Part shown: in pieces, positions 36,501-48,329 of the stretch
Layout of the letters: each line of letters starts with the position of its first letter
How positions within the stretch are numbered: position 1 is the first letter of the stretch
From: Liolophura sinensis
Taxonomy: Eukaryota > Mollusca > Polyplacophora > Chitonida > Chitonidae
Reading direction: 5' to 3'
Assembly (NCBI RefSeq): GCF_032854445.1
Contig: NC_088300.1
Location: forward strand, 42,004,458 to 42,068,457
DNA: 64,000 nt
The notes under the pieces: generated by a model
What the model saw: only the letters and a program-made list of their open reading frames with translations
Told to the model about the DNA's origin: nothing
The model's database searches: none
Program-made: the position numbers and the translations under genes

Positions 36501-39500
36501 AGTATAACAGTACAGACAGCTACATGAATCCAACACCAGCTGTGATCTGATCAAAGAGGACATCAGACTGACCATCTGATGAAACAGACCATAGTAACAG
36601 CACTGTAAGCTGTACGTCACCATTACAGTTACATGCTAGTATAACAGTACAGACAGCTACATGAATCCAACACCAGCTGTGATCTGACCAAAGAGGACAT
36701 CAGACTGACCTGTTCTGATCTGATGAACCAGACCATAGTAACAGCACTGTAAGCTGTACGTCACCATTACAGTTACATGCTAATATAACAGTATAGACAG
36801 CTACATGAATCCAACACCAGCTGTGATCTGACCAAAGAGGACATCAGACTGACCATCTGATGAACCAGACCATAGTAACAGCACTGTAAGCTGTACATCA
36901 CCATTACAGTTACATGCTAGTATAACAGTACAGACAGCTACATGAATCCAACACCAGCTGTGATCTGACCAAAGAGGACATCAGACTGACCATCTGATGA
37001 ACCAGACCATAGTAACAGCACTGTAAGCTGTACATCACCATTACAGTTACATGCTAGTATAACAGCACAGACAGCTACATGAATCCAACACCAGCTGTGA
37101 TCTGACCAAAGAGGACATCAGACTGCCCTGTTCTGATCTGATGAACCAGACCATAGTAACAGCACTGTAAGCTGTACGTCACCATTACAGTTACATGCTA
37201 GTATAACAGTACAGACGGCTTTGTGAATCAAACACCAGCTGTGATCTGACCAAAGAGGACATCAGACTGACCATCTGATGAACCAGACCATAGTAACAGC
37301 ACTGTAAGCTGTACGTCACCATTACAGTTACATGCTAGTATAACAGTACAGACAGCTTCGTGTATCCAACACCAGCTGTGATCTGACCAAAGAGGACATC
37401 AGACTGACCAACTGATGAACCAGACCATAGTAACAGCACTGTAAGCTGTACCTCACCATTACAGTTACATGCTAGTATAACAGTACTGACAGCTACATGA
37501 ATCCAACACCAGCTGTGATCTGACCAAAGAGGACATCAGACTGACCATCTGATGAACCAGACCATAGTAACAGCACTGTAAGCTGTACATCACCATTACA
37601 GTTACATGCTAGTATAACAGTACAGACAGCTACATGAATCCAACACCAGCTGTGATCTGACCAAAGAGGACATCAGACTGACCATCTGATGAACCAGACC
37701 ATAGTAACAGCACTGTAAGCTGTACATCACCATTACAGTTACATGCTAGTATAACAGTACAGACAGCTACATGAATCCAACACCAGCTGTGATCTGACCA
37801 AAGAGGACATCAGACTGACCTGTTCTGATCTGCAGTCTCCTTCTCTGCTGAATCATCACTTTCCTCGAAGTGTTGAGCATGTGCCCTCCTCCCTGTAAAA
37901 CATAAAACCTTCATTTAGCACTACATGAATATCCCACCCCAACCCTTTACCCTCATTACATTACACTTCCTTGTCACTTTTGCGCTACTGACACATGTCC
38001 ACTGGTTCAATGATGCAGTAGCATGCCAACATGATAACAATGCACATGTATTACACTAAATGGTAATTTTTAAGGAAAGAATTTCAAAAAGTCATACATT
38101 TTTGGACTACTGAATCTGAAAGTGACAAAATATGAAAAACAAGGTTGACATGTATTTAGGCTATGGAGATGTATGTTTATGCCAATTAAATTGCATGCAT
38201 ACAAATGTACATGTATTAAACTTTAACAGAAGACCTTAGTTGTGATACCATTTCAACTTACTTGCAGTTTTCCGTTTTCTGCCCACCTTCTTTGGCTTGC
38301 CCTCAGAGCTCTCTTCCTCATCACCTTGACCCTTTGTCCTCTTTTTAACCCTCCCCTTTCCCTTTCCAGCCGCCTTCTTTCTTGGGGCTTTGTCTTCACC
38401 TTCATCAGATACATTCTCAAACACAGACATGTCGATCTTCTTTCTCTCTTCTACAGATAACAAACGGGACAGACTTAATGATAACTCTGTGATTGTGTAC
38501 TGCTATCATGTATTTATGCCTTCAACTGGACCCACAAAGAAGTTTCCAGATTAAGCAGCGAGAGCTTAGAGCCATGCCCTACATTAAATAATGCTTAACT
38601 GTATACCCCTAAATTGCAATAGAAGGCCAACAGTGGTCGCCCACTTTAACAGATCACATTTAACACTTTTAAAGGTTTATCCAACACCATTTATGCCATA
38701 CTGGAGTTCTGTGCCCTGATAATAAGCCAACAGAAGTCCACTTAGATAACATGCACATTTAGTACTTTATAAAAAGTTTTACCCATGCTGAACATCTAAA
38801 CACTTATCTACATGTAAAATCCTAACACTCTAAAAGTGGCTAAGTTTATACAAACAACTACCGGTATGTTAAAATTCATAAATGCACCAACCACTTACTT
38901 AAAGCCTTGTCTACCTGAGATCTGTTATATTTTTCTTCTCGCTTGAACTTTTTCTGCAATATAAAGTTTACACTGGGTTAATCAACATCTGAAAAGCATT
39001 TTACTCAGCATAAAATATAAAGTATAACTACTAAGTTGGTAGAGCATGACATACACACAGTTACGTGTATAAACAGAGGCCAGAGCAGATAATGGGAATT
39101 TTGAAGACAGTTGCCAAGTTCAAGCCTAAATGCTGAGGACATATTCAGGTGGCTGCAAATAACGAAATGTTTGAGACTGTTGCTACAAGGGGAAATAGGG
39201 GATTATTTGAAGATTGTTGCCATGTTCAGGTGAAACTGTTGCCAGGCTCAGGTGACGGTATATAGAGGGATGTTTGAAAACTGTTGTCAGGTTCAAGTGA
39301 GGTCAAATAGGGGAATGTGTGAAGACTACCACCATGTAAACATTACAGATAGATCAGGCCTGTCCATGGGGTCGTGAAAAGGGTTATCATGTCGTATGAC
39401 CTTTACAGCTGTATTACTAACACTGGGAGTATGAAGTGGAAAAGTGTCTTCTCACCTTGAGATCATATCTGTTCCTCCTCTTGAACAGATTGCTCATCAT

Positions 39501-42500
39501 GGAGAAGTCTGTTCCCACAACACTCAAGGCATAGTAAAATCTTTCTGTCTCTGAAAACACAAATACACTCTGCTACAAATCTGAAGGCTACAGAGTTTAT
39601 ATGGTACAGGTCACCTTTAATGAACTATATTGAAGTTGATCATGAACTATGATGCAGACACCTGCTGTCAGAAGAGCAAGGACGCGACTCATGATTTCTT
39701 CTGATCCGTTTTAGCCGAGTTACATGTGCCTGGTGGTAAATCTGGGGTAGCTAATCAAAGGTTACTCCATCCAGACTCACTAACAACGTGACCCTTGTCT
39801 CACCTTTCTCTGTCCAGTTTTTGCTAAGATGCCTGGTTCTGAAACTGGAAGAGGTGATCAAAGAATCGGTCTCGTCCACAACTCCAATGTCTGACATCTC
39901 TGACTGGTCACTTGGCTTCTCTATCACTAAACTGTTGAATTTGGGAAAAAGGTGAGAGACAAAGAGAAGCAAATGTCCTTACGTACACATACAACATACA
40001 CAAAACCTTTAGTACAGTGATAGGTGGCAATATTACAGCTTTAAAAAATGAGTCATGAAGTAACCACTTAGAAGATACATAATAATAACAAGACCCAACT
40101 TCATAACAAATCTAGTTTTACCACATTGCACCAGTCTAATCTTAATACAAAACAAATGGAAATTTAGTCCAGACTATAGACTACACATTTGAACAAACTA
40201 AGTGCCTTAATACCTTTACCTAATAGATCTGCATTGTATTGAATATAAAAAAAAAAAATACAAAAAACAAACAAGTGAGTTCATCAATACGGGAGTGAAA
40301 TGACATAAAGCTTTAAAGCTGGTAACAGCAAGAGGCATCTACATCCTTCTCATGTATACTGGGCAACATAATATTGTTACATCAATTCTACGTTTTTATT
40401 TTATCTGTTCCTCAGATATCTCAGCATACAAACCTCTCTTCATTCAGTATGATAGAGCCATCCGGCCCAATCTTCACCTGTGGAACAGGCAGCTCTTCAT
40501 CCTTCTCCATCACCTCTTGGGAACCTCCATCTTTAAGTGCATCAGAGACATCATGCCCAGATTCAACGGCTTTCTTTTTCTCACGGACCCTTCAATACAA
40601 GATCGATATCAGAGCTCCTTATGTATACATGTATATTATGACTACATCTGGCACATACTTCAGCCTGTAGCAGCTTCCTACATGTATATCATGACTACAT
40701 CTGGCAGATGCTTCAGCTTGTAGCCTCTTCCTACATGTATATCATGACTACATTGTACATCTGGCACATACTTCAGCCTGTAGCAGCTTCCTACATGTAT
40801 ATCATGACTACATCTGGCACATACTTCAGCCTGTACCAGCTTCCCACACGTATACCAAGACTACATCTGGCACATACTTCAGCCTGTACCAGCTTCCTAC
40901 ATGTATATCATGACTACATCTGGCACATACTTCAGCCTGTAGCAGCTTCCTACACGTATATCATGACTACATCTGGCAGATACTTCAGCTTGTAGTCTCT
41001 TCCTACATGTATATCATGACTACATTGTACATCTGGCACATACTTCAGCCTGTAGCAGCTTCCTACATGTATATCAATACTACATCTGGCAGATACTTTA
41101 GCCTGTAGCTGATTGCTACATGTATCTCATGACTACATCTGGCACATACTTCAGCCTGTACCAGCTTCCTACATGTATATCATGACTACATCTGGCACAT
41201 ACTCCAGCTTGTAGCCGATTCCTACACGTATATCATGACTACATCTGGCACATACTTCAGCCTGTAGCCGATTCCTACATGTATATCATGACTACATCTG
41301 GCAGATACTTCAGCCTGTACCAGCTTTCTCCATGTATATCATGACTACATTTGACAGATACTTCAGCCTACAGCAGCTTTCTCCATGTATATCATGACTA
41401 CATCTGGCAGATACTTCAGCTTGTAGTAGTTTCCTCCCTATATATTTTGATTTATGACATGTACGTGTAGATAGAGAGTGAGTACAAGAGTGTTCAGCAC
41501 GCCATAGCTTCTTATGTTATCACATACTGTAAATCTTCCAGCCTTTTCAAGCACTAAAGTACTTTTTCCAGTGGAATTTAAGCATAAAATTAGTATTGAA
41601 ATGACGACAAAATGATTTGTTTGTGTCATTAAAGATGCAAGTTTAAAAAACTGTGTAAATTAGTTGTCTACGCCCATACCTCTCTCAAATTGTTTCAAAA
41701 TATCGGTTTGAGACATAGCTGAAAAGGTTGTAGATTTACATGTACAGAGGTTGTGACTATAGGATGGTTCATCATGTCACAAACCATGTTACACACCTAA
41801 TTATTTATTTATTTACTGGTGTTTTAGGCCAATTTCATGAGTATTTCACTCATATGACGGTGGTCAGCAATATGGTAAGACACCTTGAAGAGCCTGAGAG
41901 AACTCATAACCATCTGCTCGATGATAACAGCAAAGAGGAAGCCAGCTTGAGCTGGAATTAACTCATAGCAACCACATTAGTGAGATGCTCACAGAGATTA
42001 CAAAAGCTAAGATTACAAGAGTGTCATTCATTCATTTGTTCGTTCATTCACTGTAGCCTCAGCAGCTCAGTCTGCTTCAGGGGCAGCAGATAAAGAGTCA
42101 ATCCTGGGACGGGTCACACCTAAGAGCTTAAAAGAGGAAGTTGTAGCTTCCTTGCTTGGCGTTCAGCATTAAGGGGATAGTGCAACAATTGGTTGACCCA
42201 TATCAGTATAATGGCTCGGGGAAGACTGCATACTTGTCTTCGGTAAGTCGTCTCAGTGAACCAGCACTAGATAAAAGATCAGTGGAAATCCATCTCGGAA
42301 CAAGGAGGCAGCACTCTAAGGACAGCTTCATCGTCACACGACTGAAAAATTGTTAAGTATGGTGTTAAACCCTAACCACTCACTCATTCATTCATTCATT
42401 TATTTATTAATTTATTTGATTGGCGTTCAACGCCGTACTCAAGAATATTTCACTTGTATGACGGTGGCCAGCATTACAGTGGGGCAGAGCCCTGGGGAAC

Positions 42501-45500
42501 CCACGACCATCCGCAGGTTGCTGAAAGACCTTCCCCTGTACGGCCGGAGAGGAAGCCAGCACGAGCTGGACTTGAACTCAGAGCGACCGCATTGGTGAGA
42601 GACTCCTGGGTCATTATGCTGCGCTAGCGCGCTAACCAACCATTCATTCATTCATACAAACATACTTGTACACAGGATCTATGATACAGGTATATAAAAT
42701 ATTGTAAATGCAAAAAAACTATAATGTCCTTAAATCCAATAGCAAACATGGGTCACTATGGGACCTTTACATGCAATTACTTACTTCATGGGATTTTTAA
42801 TGGGATTCCAATATATCAAATCCTTCATGAGCATTTTGAATTTATCAGGTGGTTTGTCAACAGGGGCTTGAACTCTTGGCAGTCTCCGTTTATGTTTTGG
42901 TGCTGGTGGAGGGGACTGAAAAAAATATATCACAATATCACACTGATAATGTACATCAAAATTAAATACTGATCTTTTACAAGTAGAATATGACGTTTTT
43001 TTTATTGCACAACATGTGCAGCACTCAAGTATAACAGCATCAGTCTTACTGTGGTGCATTTTACAGAAGAATGTTAACAACCACATTGCTTGAATGGGGG
43101 GGGGGGTTAATCATTATCTAATACAATGAAATACAGATATACTGCCTCTTTAACAACTCCTTATGCAAAGTACTTCATCAACATTTTGGATGTAACCAAC
43201 ATCACAATTTTTTTTTTTACAAATACTGGTATTACTCATCTAATTTTTTCAGTTTATGTTTCAATCCATGATGAGCAAGCACTATATCTGAAATAATCAT
43301 CTGTAAACAACAGAACAGTATGCAATACATTTCTTAGATCACCTGCTAACAATCTTCCTGTTGGTAACCACAATTTTAATTGCTTTGTTTTAAACAGTTT
43401 CACAGGTCAGCTGTCATGCTTGGAACATCTTTGCAAATCAAAACGGCATCATCACTTACTGATTTTTGGTCACAACATTTGAAAAATTTTTTCAACCAAT
43501 AAAATTGTAGGAGATATGTGTTTTCATGCGATTTCAGCTAATGCATTTACTATGAATGTATTACTGACTTTCTTCATGTTTCATAAATACAATTATATAC
43601 ATGTATGCTGTTTCTTCTTATTTATGTACTGTTACAGTGGATCTCTGTCAAGAGCAAACTGTACCATTTGCCACTTACCCTCATTATATTCCAAGACAAC
43701 CCCATCGTTCATTCATCCACTGCGTATGCCTTACCTCCTTAACCTCCTCTTCATCTTTAGAGGGTTCACTCTCAGCTACTGACCCTGAGGTGGAGAGGCG
43801 GGCGTTGTGGCTGGGTGGAGGGCATTCAGGGTGAGTGGGTGGGAGTGGGGGTGTGAACACTTCATGGTTTCCATACTCAGCCACCTCCCCTGCTATCACA
43901 ACCTCAGCTCCTACTCGCTCTCCACAGCTGTCTACTGCATCACTGTAATATCGGACAGTGATTGTAATATGAGACATTAAATGTAATATCCAAAACTATG
44001 ACATCAGACAGTGACTGTAAGGTCAGACAGTGACTGTACATGTAATATCAGACAGTGACTAATATCAGACATTGACTGTAATATCAGACACTTACTGTAA
44101 TATCAGACATTGACAGTAATATCAGAAAGTGACTATAATGTCAGACAGTGACTATAATGTCAGACAGTGACTGTACATTGTACAGGTAATATCAGACAGT
44201 GACTATCAGCATGACTGCAATATCAGAAGGACAGTAACCTCAAACAGTGACTGTACTATCTGACAGTGACTGTAATACAAAACAGTAACTGTAATATGAA
44301 ACACTGACTATTATATTCGACAGTGGCTATTACCTCAGACAGTGAATGTAATATCAGAAAGTGACCATAATGTCAGACAGTGACTATAATGTCAGACAGT
44401 GACTGTACATTGTACATGTAATAACAGGCAGTGACTATCAGCATGACTGCAATATCAGAAGGACAATAACCTCAAACAGTGGATGTACTATCTGACAGTG
44501 ACTGTACTATCTGACAGTGACTGTAATACAAAACAGTAACTGTAATACGAAACACTGACTATTATATTCGACAGTGGCTATTACCTCAGACAGTGAATGT
44601 AATATCAGACAGTGACTGAAATACCAGGCAGTCACTAACAGGCCACTAAATCTGGCGCAAACGAAGCGATGGTACAAACATTAGCTACGAATGTAATTTT
44701 GCAGACCAATAAATTGGTTGCGCCAATCTGTCCCCCGGAACCCAGAACGTTCCCACAAATGCAGCGCTTGAACTGCGCATCGATTAATGGGTATATATGT
44801 ATTAGAGTTACCCACACAAGGCTGCTGGTCATCCTCAGAGTAAGATGTAACGCCAGCTACCACAAAATAGAAGTCCTGTCAGTTGTTAGAGCTACCTCTT
44901 CCCAAGATGTTTTAATCCAAAACAAGCACTAATCCGACTGTAAACCAAAGTCGTCATTTGGTGGCATGATTCTGCTAGAAACTTGAACACAACGCCATGA
45001 TGCACTAAATGCAGTCATCAGCTTTCTGCTCTCACCAAATTTTGTCGAGGTCTGTGCTCTATTTCTTAATTGGGTTAATACATCTGCGCTGTCTCCTGCC
45101 ATTTGTGCAGACAAGCCCACCCCACAAAACACCATTTAATCTCGCGACTTTCGTGTCAAAACAAAATATTAAAACTTTTGGCAATGAAAGTACTATTCGA
45201 CTTTCAGCCACAATTTCCTGCCGTGAGCGTGCCCACTACATGTTTCCTTGTTATTTTATCACTTTAAAAACATGAATGTACTACAGCTGAAAATCTCCTT
45301 TTGAATTGGTTACCAACAATGTTATAAAAACATTCAAAGTGCCATGCCACTAGCACACCACCTCCACACAGTCAGCTGGCTAATAGTATTCCACTACCAT
45401 CCAAACCATGGGTACGGTCACTGGCTCACAGCAACATTCTTTCTTGTTTGCATTCAGATCAGCTTGTACTACCAGTCAGTTTAACATACCAAAGAACCTG

Positions 45501-47629
45501 TGGAGATGTGGTCCTTTCTGTAGCAGTTCTGGACTCAGAGACTTCATCCTGAGCCACCCTGGGGGTGTCCGACAGATCAGCTGTCAAGTCAGAACCATGC
45601 AAAGGTGTTACAGGTTGGACGTTTAGTTGATTAGAAGTTTGTGTAGTGTCCAATGCTTTATTGGCAGACCTCCTGAAAACAAAATAAATCATGTGTGATG
45701 TACATGTCTGATATCATCAGTATAATGTTTATAATAGTATCACTTTAGTATAGTCCTTAAAATTATATCAGGAATCCTTGAAGGATATTGATATCTTAAA
45801 AGTAAAATGTTTATGTTTTTCTCTGGATGACAGTCCATGTTAAATAAAGTGTTACCCCTCTAGAATACTGCCCTTCAGCAATCACCATATACAAGTACAT
45901 GTATACCTACACAGTGCATGTTCGATTGCATACCCACGGCCAATTATCAAATCCGAAACACGACAAGCTCAGATCGGAGCACCTCACAAACTTATTTCAG
46001 TTCCTAAGCATTACAATAATGCCGTGTCTTTCACAATTTTATCGCATACATTGCAGGCCTGTAATTACTGCATGTTTATGGTGAAAGACAGACAAGCTCA
46101 AAGTCTATATAACTATTTATAACTATAAACTAGACCATGTAGACACATACATATAACAACCATTACACATTTTAAACCATTTATGTATGATACGTGTGTA
46201 TGCTTGGGGTTTTAACACATACATCAAATTTTCAGTCACATGATGACGAGGAGTCAATAGGTGTGTGTACACATATGTATATTGTGTCTTCTTGGGGCAG
46301 GGTGAGTCCATGCTGCCAAAGTACTGCCATCACTGAAGTATCAAGCAGAAGACACCAGACATGACACCCACCCAGTCACATTATACCAACACCCGGCCAA
46401 CCAGTCATTTTTCCTTGCTCTGACCTCTCAGTGCTGAGCACCGAGGCAGCAGCAAGTAACATTTTTAAAATCTTTGCTATGACCCGACCCAGGTCTGATC
46501 CTGAGGTCTCCCGACTTCATAAAGCAATTATGAACAGTACTGGTGACTCAAATCAAAGATTACAGTTTTGTGGGAAATAAAGAAAATTATGCCACAAAAA
46601 GTTATAAAAAATTTTGGGGGCATATTTCATGTCCCAAAAATACTTCCTCTCACTGGCTAGAAGTTTTCAGGAATCACATCAACTTACCGGTTAAGTGGAA
46701 TCAGCTTCACAACGATGATTTAGCCCAAAGAATTGTTTTGACAACTATCACCCTTAATGACATGACTGCAGGTTATTTAATTTCCATACCGACTGCCACG
46801 GCCTTACATAGTCTGCAGACATTTTTAGGTTCCATGAAAAAAACTGAAAACTTATTTTTGTACTTCTTTATGCTACGACACGTCCTCAATTGCATTTAAA
46901 GTCATGAAAAGCCATGTTTTAATCGTATTGCTTAAATTTTTCTGGGCATTCTGTGAACTATCGTATTAGTTATGTCGTCATTATTGTCATAACTATCAAG
47001 CATACACACCTGGTCCTCGATTTACCGGCCTCTGAAAGGTTAGGCTTAACACGGTTGGCAAACCGACTGCGCAGTCTTGCAGCTGGCTTGGTGATCTCTT
47101 TGTCAGTCTTTTCTGGAGATGGTGATTGCACTTTGTTTTGTAGACTGTTCACCTGACCAGAGGATTTCTGTCCTGTGTCCAGTGGTTTTTCTTTTATCTT
47201 CGTTAGTTCTACCTCCTCACATCTGGACTGCTGAGATGTGCATTTAGAGCTGCTGTCTTTGATATTCTCACTGCCTGAGTTAGTCACTATGGCTACATTT
47301 GGCACAGTTGCTGCCTCACACCTCTCTCCATCAAGAGTATTTCCCCTTTGAACAGCTACTTGCTGTACTCTTGATAAGGGGCTGGGTTGTGTGTTTTGAG
47401 TTACTATTGAACCTGCTGGTGGATTATCAGCACTATTCCCTCTGACCTTGTGACCAGTACTCTCCAGGGCTGTCTCATTATCTTTAGCACTGACAGTTGG
47501 TTTGTCTTGAGGTGCAACAGAGGGGCAAGGCTTATCTTCTACTTTTGAAGGTCGGCTACCAGGAGGTTTACCGCCACGAGAACCTAAATTAGGTTTCACC
47601 TGAAGTCTGGACCTCCTCATAGACATCAT
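33509..47629 (-). CDS. BDP1: BDP1, TFIIIB B'' subunit for RNA polymerase III initiation, 11 exons, 859 aa
   Basis: Nuclear protein that joins TBP and BRF in TFIIIB, recruits Pol III and helps open promoters of tRNA, 5S and U6-type genes. Exons (minus): 47629-47010, 45672-45490, 43942-43735, 42915-42785, 40589-40434, 39931-39804, 39550-39456, 38953-38899, 38450-38262, 37892-37820 and 34250-33509. All borders are AG/GT and all phases agree. Family marks in order: N-terminal 'MRRSRLQVKPNLGSRG'; 'RVKPNLSEAGKSR' (near 190-205); 'KFKMLMKDLIYWNPIKNPM' (near 365-380); 'VPQVKIGPDGSIILNEE' (near 415-432); SANT domain about 464-525 with 'WTEKETERFYYALSVVGTDF', 'SMMSNLFKRRNRYDLK' and 'KKFKREEKYNRSQVDKAL'. 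A Lys-rich acidic/basic segment follows, then a Ser/Pro-rich C-terminal exon. Total length is near yeast Bdp1 and far below the roughly 2600-aa human protein. The first of three close ATGs was taken as start; the others would remove 1 or 3 residues. Confidence 0.92.
34600..37833 (-). repeat. 137/144-bp minisatellite, 23 copies, in the last BDP1 intron
   Basis: Copies of 'AGACCATAGTAACAGCACTG' begin at 34661, 34798, 34935, 35072, 35209, 35346, 35483, 35620, 35757, 35901, 36038, 36175, 36312, 36449, 36586, 36730, 36867, 37004, 37148, 37285, 37422, 37559 and 37696. Spacing is 137 bp except for three 144-bp steps. The 144-bp form has an extra piece that on the minus strand reads 'AGATCAGAACAG' before 'GTCAGT', identical to the end of BDP1 exon 10 and its donor (37820/37819). 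Copies are more than 95 percent alike by eye, so the array is young. All three minus-strand frames hit stops within a unit, so it is not coding. Confidence 0.95.
40621..41440 (+). repeat. 53-bp minisatellite, 15 copies, just upstream of BDP1 exon 5
   Basis: Unit 'TACATGTATATCATGACTAC' 'ATCTGGCACATACTTCAGCC' 'TGTAGCAGCTTCC'. Copies of 'ACTACAT' fall at 40641, 40694, 40748, 40808, 40860, 40913, 40966, 41019, 41079, 41132, 41185, 41238, 41291, 41344 and 41397. Two copies carry a 7-bp TTGTACA-type insertion and are 60 bp. The array's left end is about 30 bp from the BDP1 exon 5 acceptor (40591/40590), so it covers the likely branch-point region. Plus-strand open frames here are made by the repeat. 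Confidence 0.92.
41690..41990 (-). mobile_element. Diverged SINE family A copy, minus orientation
   Basis: 'TTTACTGGTGTTTTAGGCC', 'GAGTATTTCACTCATATGAC' and 'GGTGGTCAGCAATATGG' match the tail and body of family A with many changes. 'AGCTTGAGCTGGAATTAACT' and 'GTGAGATGCTC' are the remains of its head. It lies in a BDP1 intron. Confidence 0.65.
42070..42375 (+). mobile_element. SINE family B relative, plus orientation
   Basis: Starts with a diverged tRNA-like head ('GCAGCTCAGTCTGCTTCAGG', 'GAGTCAATCCTGGGACGGG'). It continues with 'TAAAAGAGGAAGTTGTAGCT' and 'GGGGATAGTGCAACAATTGG', shared in inverse orientation with 29540-29915, and ends 'TAAGTATGGTGTTAAACCC' with a CATT-rich tail. The next SINE has inserted at its tail. 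Confidence 0.65.
42400..42641 (-). mobile_element. SINE family A, full length, minus orientation
   Basis: Tail 'ATTTATTTGATTGGCG', 'CAACGCCGTACTCAAG', body, then tRNA-like head 'ACTTGAACTCAGAGCGACCG', 'GCTGCGCTAGCGCGCTAACC'. Both sides border CATTCATTCATTCAT, either its target duplication or the tail of the older SINE it landed in. The element lies in the BDP1 intron between exons 4 and 5. Confidence 0.75.
43945..44640 (-). repeat. 18-20-bp degenerate tandem array abutting the BDP1 exon 3 acceptor
   Basis: About 30 drifted copies of 'ATATCAGACAGTGACTGTA' on the plus strand. A higher-order block of about 250 bp is duplicated: 44125-44375 and 44365-44620 share 'ATAATGTCAGACAGTGACTG', 'GACTATCAGCATGACTGCAA' and 'TTATATTCGACAGTGGCTAT'. 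On the minus strand each unit reads 'TACAGTCACTGTCTGATAT', and the real exon 3 acceptor ('GATATTACAG', ending at 43943) is itself the first unit. Confidence 0.85.
44640..45480. other. BDP1 intron 2 sequence with nothing recognised
   Basis: Several short frames on both strands (for example 44929-45135 minus) have no splice sites that suit them and no family resemblance. Confidence 0.4.
46195..46520 (-). mobile_element. SINE family B, minus orientation
   Basis: Shares with the 11590-11940 copy the words 'GGTGTGTGTACACATA', 'CACTGAAGTATCAAGC', 'GGCCAACCAGTCATTTTTCC' and 'CTATGACCCGACCCAGG'. Minus-strand head 'GAGACCTCAGGATCAGACC' is B-box-like. It lies in BDP1 intron 1. Confidence 0.65.
46540..47000. 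other. BDP1 intron 1 sequence with an unsupported open frame
   Basis: A 118-codon plus-strand frame (46543-46899) is open but has no recognisable motif, no splice context and lies in the intron of a gene on the other strand. I leave it unannotated. Confidence 0.4.
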
Positions 47630-48329
47630 GGAAACCTTTTGTTCTCTCACCTATACTTTAATATACCAAAAAAAAAAAATGAAAACACAAAGAAAAGTCT
47701 TTAGGAAAGTGAACACGGGAAAGGATATCCATATCTTGGCTCTTTGATAAACTTTGTTACTCACACTTGGTTGGTGATTTTATGATCAGCCAGGGTCATG
47801 GTGCATGTCAGCTTGCCACCTGTACATCACACAAAAGAAACCCTAATCTCTATTGAAATATTTTGTGGTGATGAACGTGTCAAACCTAACCGTAAGAGCA
47901 AAACCTTTTTCATAATGTAGCTGCAAACAGGACTGATTTATTTCTTTATATCTATTATTAGGTTTTATAGCCAAGCTCATGAATTTTTCTCTTATATGAC
48001 AGTAGTCACCTTTATTAATGGAAGAAACAGCAGTGGTCATTGTAAACCACCAACTTTTAACTGGCCAACTTTTCCACAGCTCTTATGAACAGATTTTCAC
48101 TCGTAGCATGCTGAAATTGTACAAGTACAAGCATGTATTGTGGGTGGGAGGCTGGTAATTACTGCTTGATTTCTTTCATGTAAATCGTCAGAAAAGCCAT
48201 CTGAGCCTCTTATAGCTACCAAACCATGATAACAGAAGAAATGGAGGATGGTAAAGTCAAAAAGTTTCCACAGAAACCACTTCAGTCTGCAGTTATACAC
48301 ACGATAGATAGCGTGGAAAGTGTTTAATG

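Noticed and set aside
34600-37833. Possibility that the 137-bp units are repeated coding exons, as in the repeat tail of vertebrate BDP1
   Set aside because: All three minus-strand frames of a unit meet a stop within the unit, so the units cannot be joined into a coding repeat.
40352-40995. Several overlapping open frames on the plus strand
   Set aside because: They arise from the antisense of BDP1 exon 5 and from the 53-bp array, whose repeat happens to lack stops in some frames.
43684-43977. 97-codon minus-strand frame as a separate gene
   Set aside because: It is BDP1 exon 3 plus intron on both sides; phases link it to exons 2 and 4.
46543-46899. 118-codon open frame in BDP1 intron 1
   Set aside because: No recognisable domain, opposite strand to the host gene and no exon borders.
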